Positions 63,189 to 64,000 of a stretch of 64,000 bases of DNA are shown piece after piece. The translations under genes and the position numbers were made by a program. Position 1 is the stretch's first letter. Each line of letters starts with the position of its first letter. The notes under the pieces are model-generated. The model was not told the DNA's origin and did not search any database. It saw only the letters and a program-made list of their open reading frames with translations. Source of the DNA: Bog-756 sp963725395 (GTDB lineage: Bacteria > Actinomycetota > Acidimicrobiia > Acidimicrobiales > RAAP-2); the NCBI GenBank assembly GCA_963725395.1, contig CAVRYH010000001.1, forward strand, positions 1-64,000. The letters are read 5' to 3'.

Positions 63189-64000
63189 ATGGCCATCCCG
63201 AAGGTCTGCGGCATCGAGACCGAATACGGCATCCAGGTGCTCCACGGGGACCCCAATCCCATTGCCGCGTCCTCGGTTCTGATCAATGCCTACGCCCACG
63301 ACGTGGCCCGCCAGCAGACCGGCTGGGACTTCGAGGACGAGGCGCCCGGCAACGACGCCCGGGGTTTCGCCCGTGAGGATGCCATGCCGCCCCAAGTGGA
63401 GACCCATCTGGTCAACACTGTCCTGACCAATGGTGCCCGTTACTACGTCGACCACGCCCACCCCGAGTATTCGACCCCGGAGTGCAGCCACGCCCTCGAG
63501 TGCCTCCGTTACGACCGGGCGGGCGAGCTGATCCTCACCCGTTCGATGGAGGCAGCCGATCTCGCCGCGCACGACGGCTCGCGGCTCGTCATCTACAAGA
63601 ACAACTCGGACGGGAAGGGCAACTCCTACGGCGCCCATGAGAACTATCTGATGGACCGGGCGGCACCCTTCACCCGCATCGTGGCGGAGATAACCCCCCA
63701 TTTCGTGACCCGTCAGATCTACGCCGGGGCCGGCAAGGTCGGCGCGGAGACCCCGAGCCACGACGGTCGCTCCGTCGAGTTTCAGCTCTCCCAGCGCGCC
63801 GAGTTCTTCGAGGAGCAGGTCGGCCTGGAGACCACCTTGAAGCGCCCCATCGTCAACACCCGCGACGAGCCCCACGCCGACCCCCACCGCTACCGTCGCC
63901 TCCATGTGATCGTCGGTGACGCCAACCTGGCCGAGGTGGCCACGTTCTTGAAGGTCGGTACCACCTCGTTGGTCCTGGCCATGATCGAGGACGACGTCTC
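63189..64000 (+). CDS. dop: Depupylase/deamidase Dop, 5' part (cut by window end)
   Basis: About 270 residues are present; the gene continues past the edge. Dop deamidates Pup-Gln to Pup-Glu and removes Pup. MAIPKVCGIETEYGIQVLHGDPNPIAASSVLINAY starts the glutamine-synthetase-like fold with the E-x-EYG nucleotide/Mg motif (IETEYGI). Further conserved segments are NGARYYVDHAHPEYSTPECSHALECLRYDRAGE and IYKNNSDGKGNSYGAHENYLM, then VEFQLSQRAEFFEEQVGLETTLKRPIVNTRDEPHADPHRYRRLHVIVGDANL. PafA is a paralogue; position immediately after mpa and the IETEYG start favour Dop. pup, prcB and prcA are expected beyond the window. Confidence 0.92.
   Translation, partial: MAIPKVCGIETEYGIQVLHGDPNPIAASSVLINAYAHDVARQQTGWDFEDEAPGNDARGFAREDAMPPQVETHLVNTVLTNGARYYVDHAHPEYSTPECSHALECLRYDRAGELILTRSMEAADLAAHDGSRLVIYKNNSDGKGNSYGAHENYLMDRAAPFTRIVAEITPHFVTRQIYAGAGKVGAETPSHDGRSVEFQLSQRAEFFEEQVGLETTLKRPIVNTRDEPHADPHRYRRLHVIVGDANLAEVATFLKVGTTSLVLAMIEDDV

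Overview
The window is about 64 kb of high-GC DNA from an actinobacterium. An rrn operon (16S-23S-5S) opens it and about 48 protein genes follow. F420 biosynthesis (fbiC), 2-oxoglutarate:ferredoxin oxidoreductase (korAB), the Pup-proteasome genes (mpa, dop) and the gcvH-FHA-merR-DUF151 gene order are typical of Actinobacteriota. Together with the rRNA they suggest a deep-branching class such as Acidimicrobiia, but that placement is inference and no database comparison was made.

Layout. 1-6511: rrn leader and promoter, 16S, a spacer without tRNAs, 23S, 5S and a terminator hairpin. The 23S gene is split by an 805-bp group I intron (4463-5267) at the position equivalent to E. coli 1923/1924, the I-CeuI site. 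The intron carries a LAGLIDADG homing-endonuclease gene broken by one missing base. 6630-8996: minus-strand efeO-efeB iron-uptake genes (efeO frameshifted). 9033-15614: a TPR protein with a disordered Gly/Ser/Arg-rich head, class I fructose-bisphosphate aldolase, korAB and a DUF1697 protein. 15599-19147: a repeat lipoprotein, a DUF1015 protein and an SGNH-domain protein, all minus strand. 19299-26230: pgsA, a nucleotidyltransferase/pseudo-phosphomannomutase fusion, gcvH, a zinc-ribbon FHA protein, an FtsR-like MerR protein, a DUF151 nuclease and a DUF4232 lipoprotein. 26243-33524: an acryloyl-CoA-reductase-like enzyme, an S9 peptidase, a GT87-like mannosyltransferase, two membrane proteins and thiD. 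33730-39892: gltBD. 39933-47037: two acyl-CoA synthetases, a PrmC-like methyltransferase, a frameshifted transglycosylase-NlpC/P60 protein, small proteins and an LPXTG surface protein.

47086-57205 is a minus-strand run tkt-tal-gnd-zwf-pgl-fbiC-LOG: the pentose phosphate pathway next to cofactor F420 synthesis. 57259-60772 holds a FIST-domain sensor, a PaaI-type thioesterase, three small membrane proteins and trmI. The window ends in the Pup-proteasome locus: a 3Fe-4S ferredoxin gene, mpa and dop, the last cut by the window edge.

The most unusual item is the 23S intron with its decayed endonuclease. Three independent single-base frame breaks (endonuclease, efeO, NlpC/P60 gene) mean base-level accuracy should be checked before any of them is called a true pseudogene.
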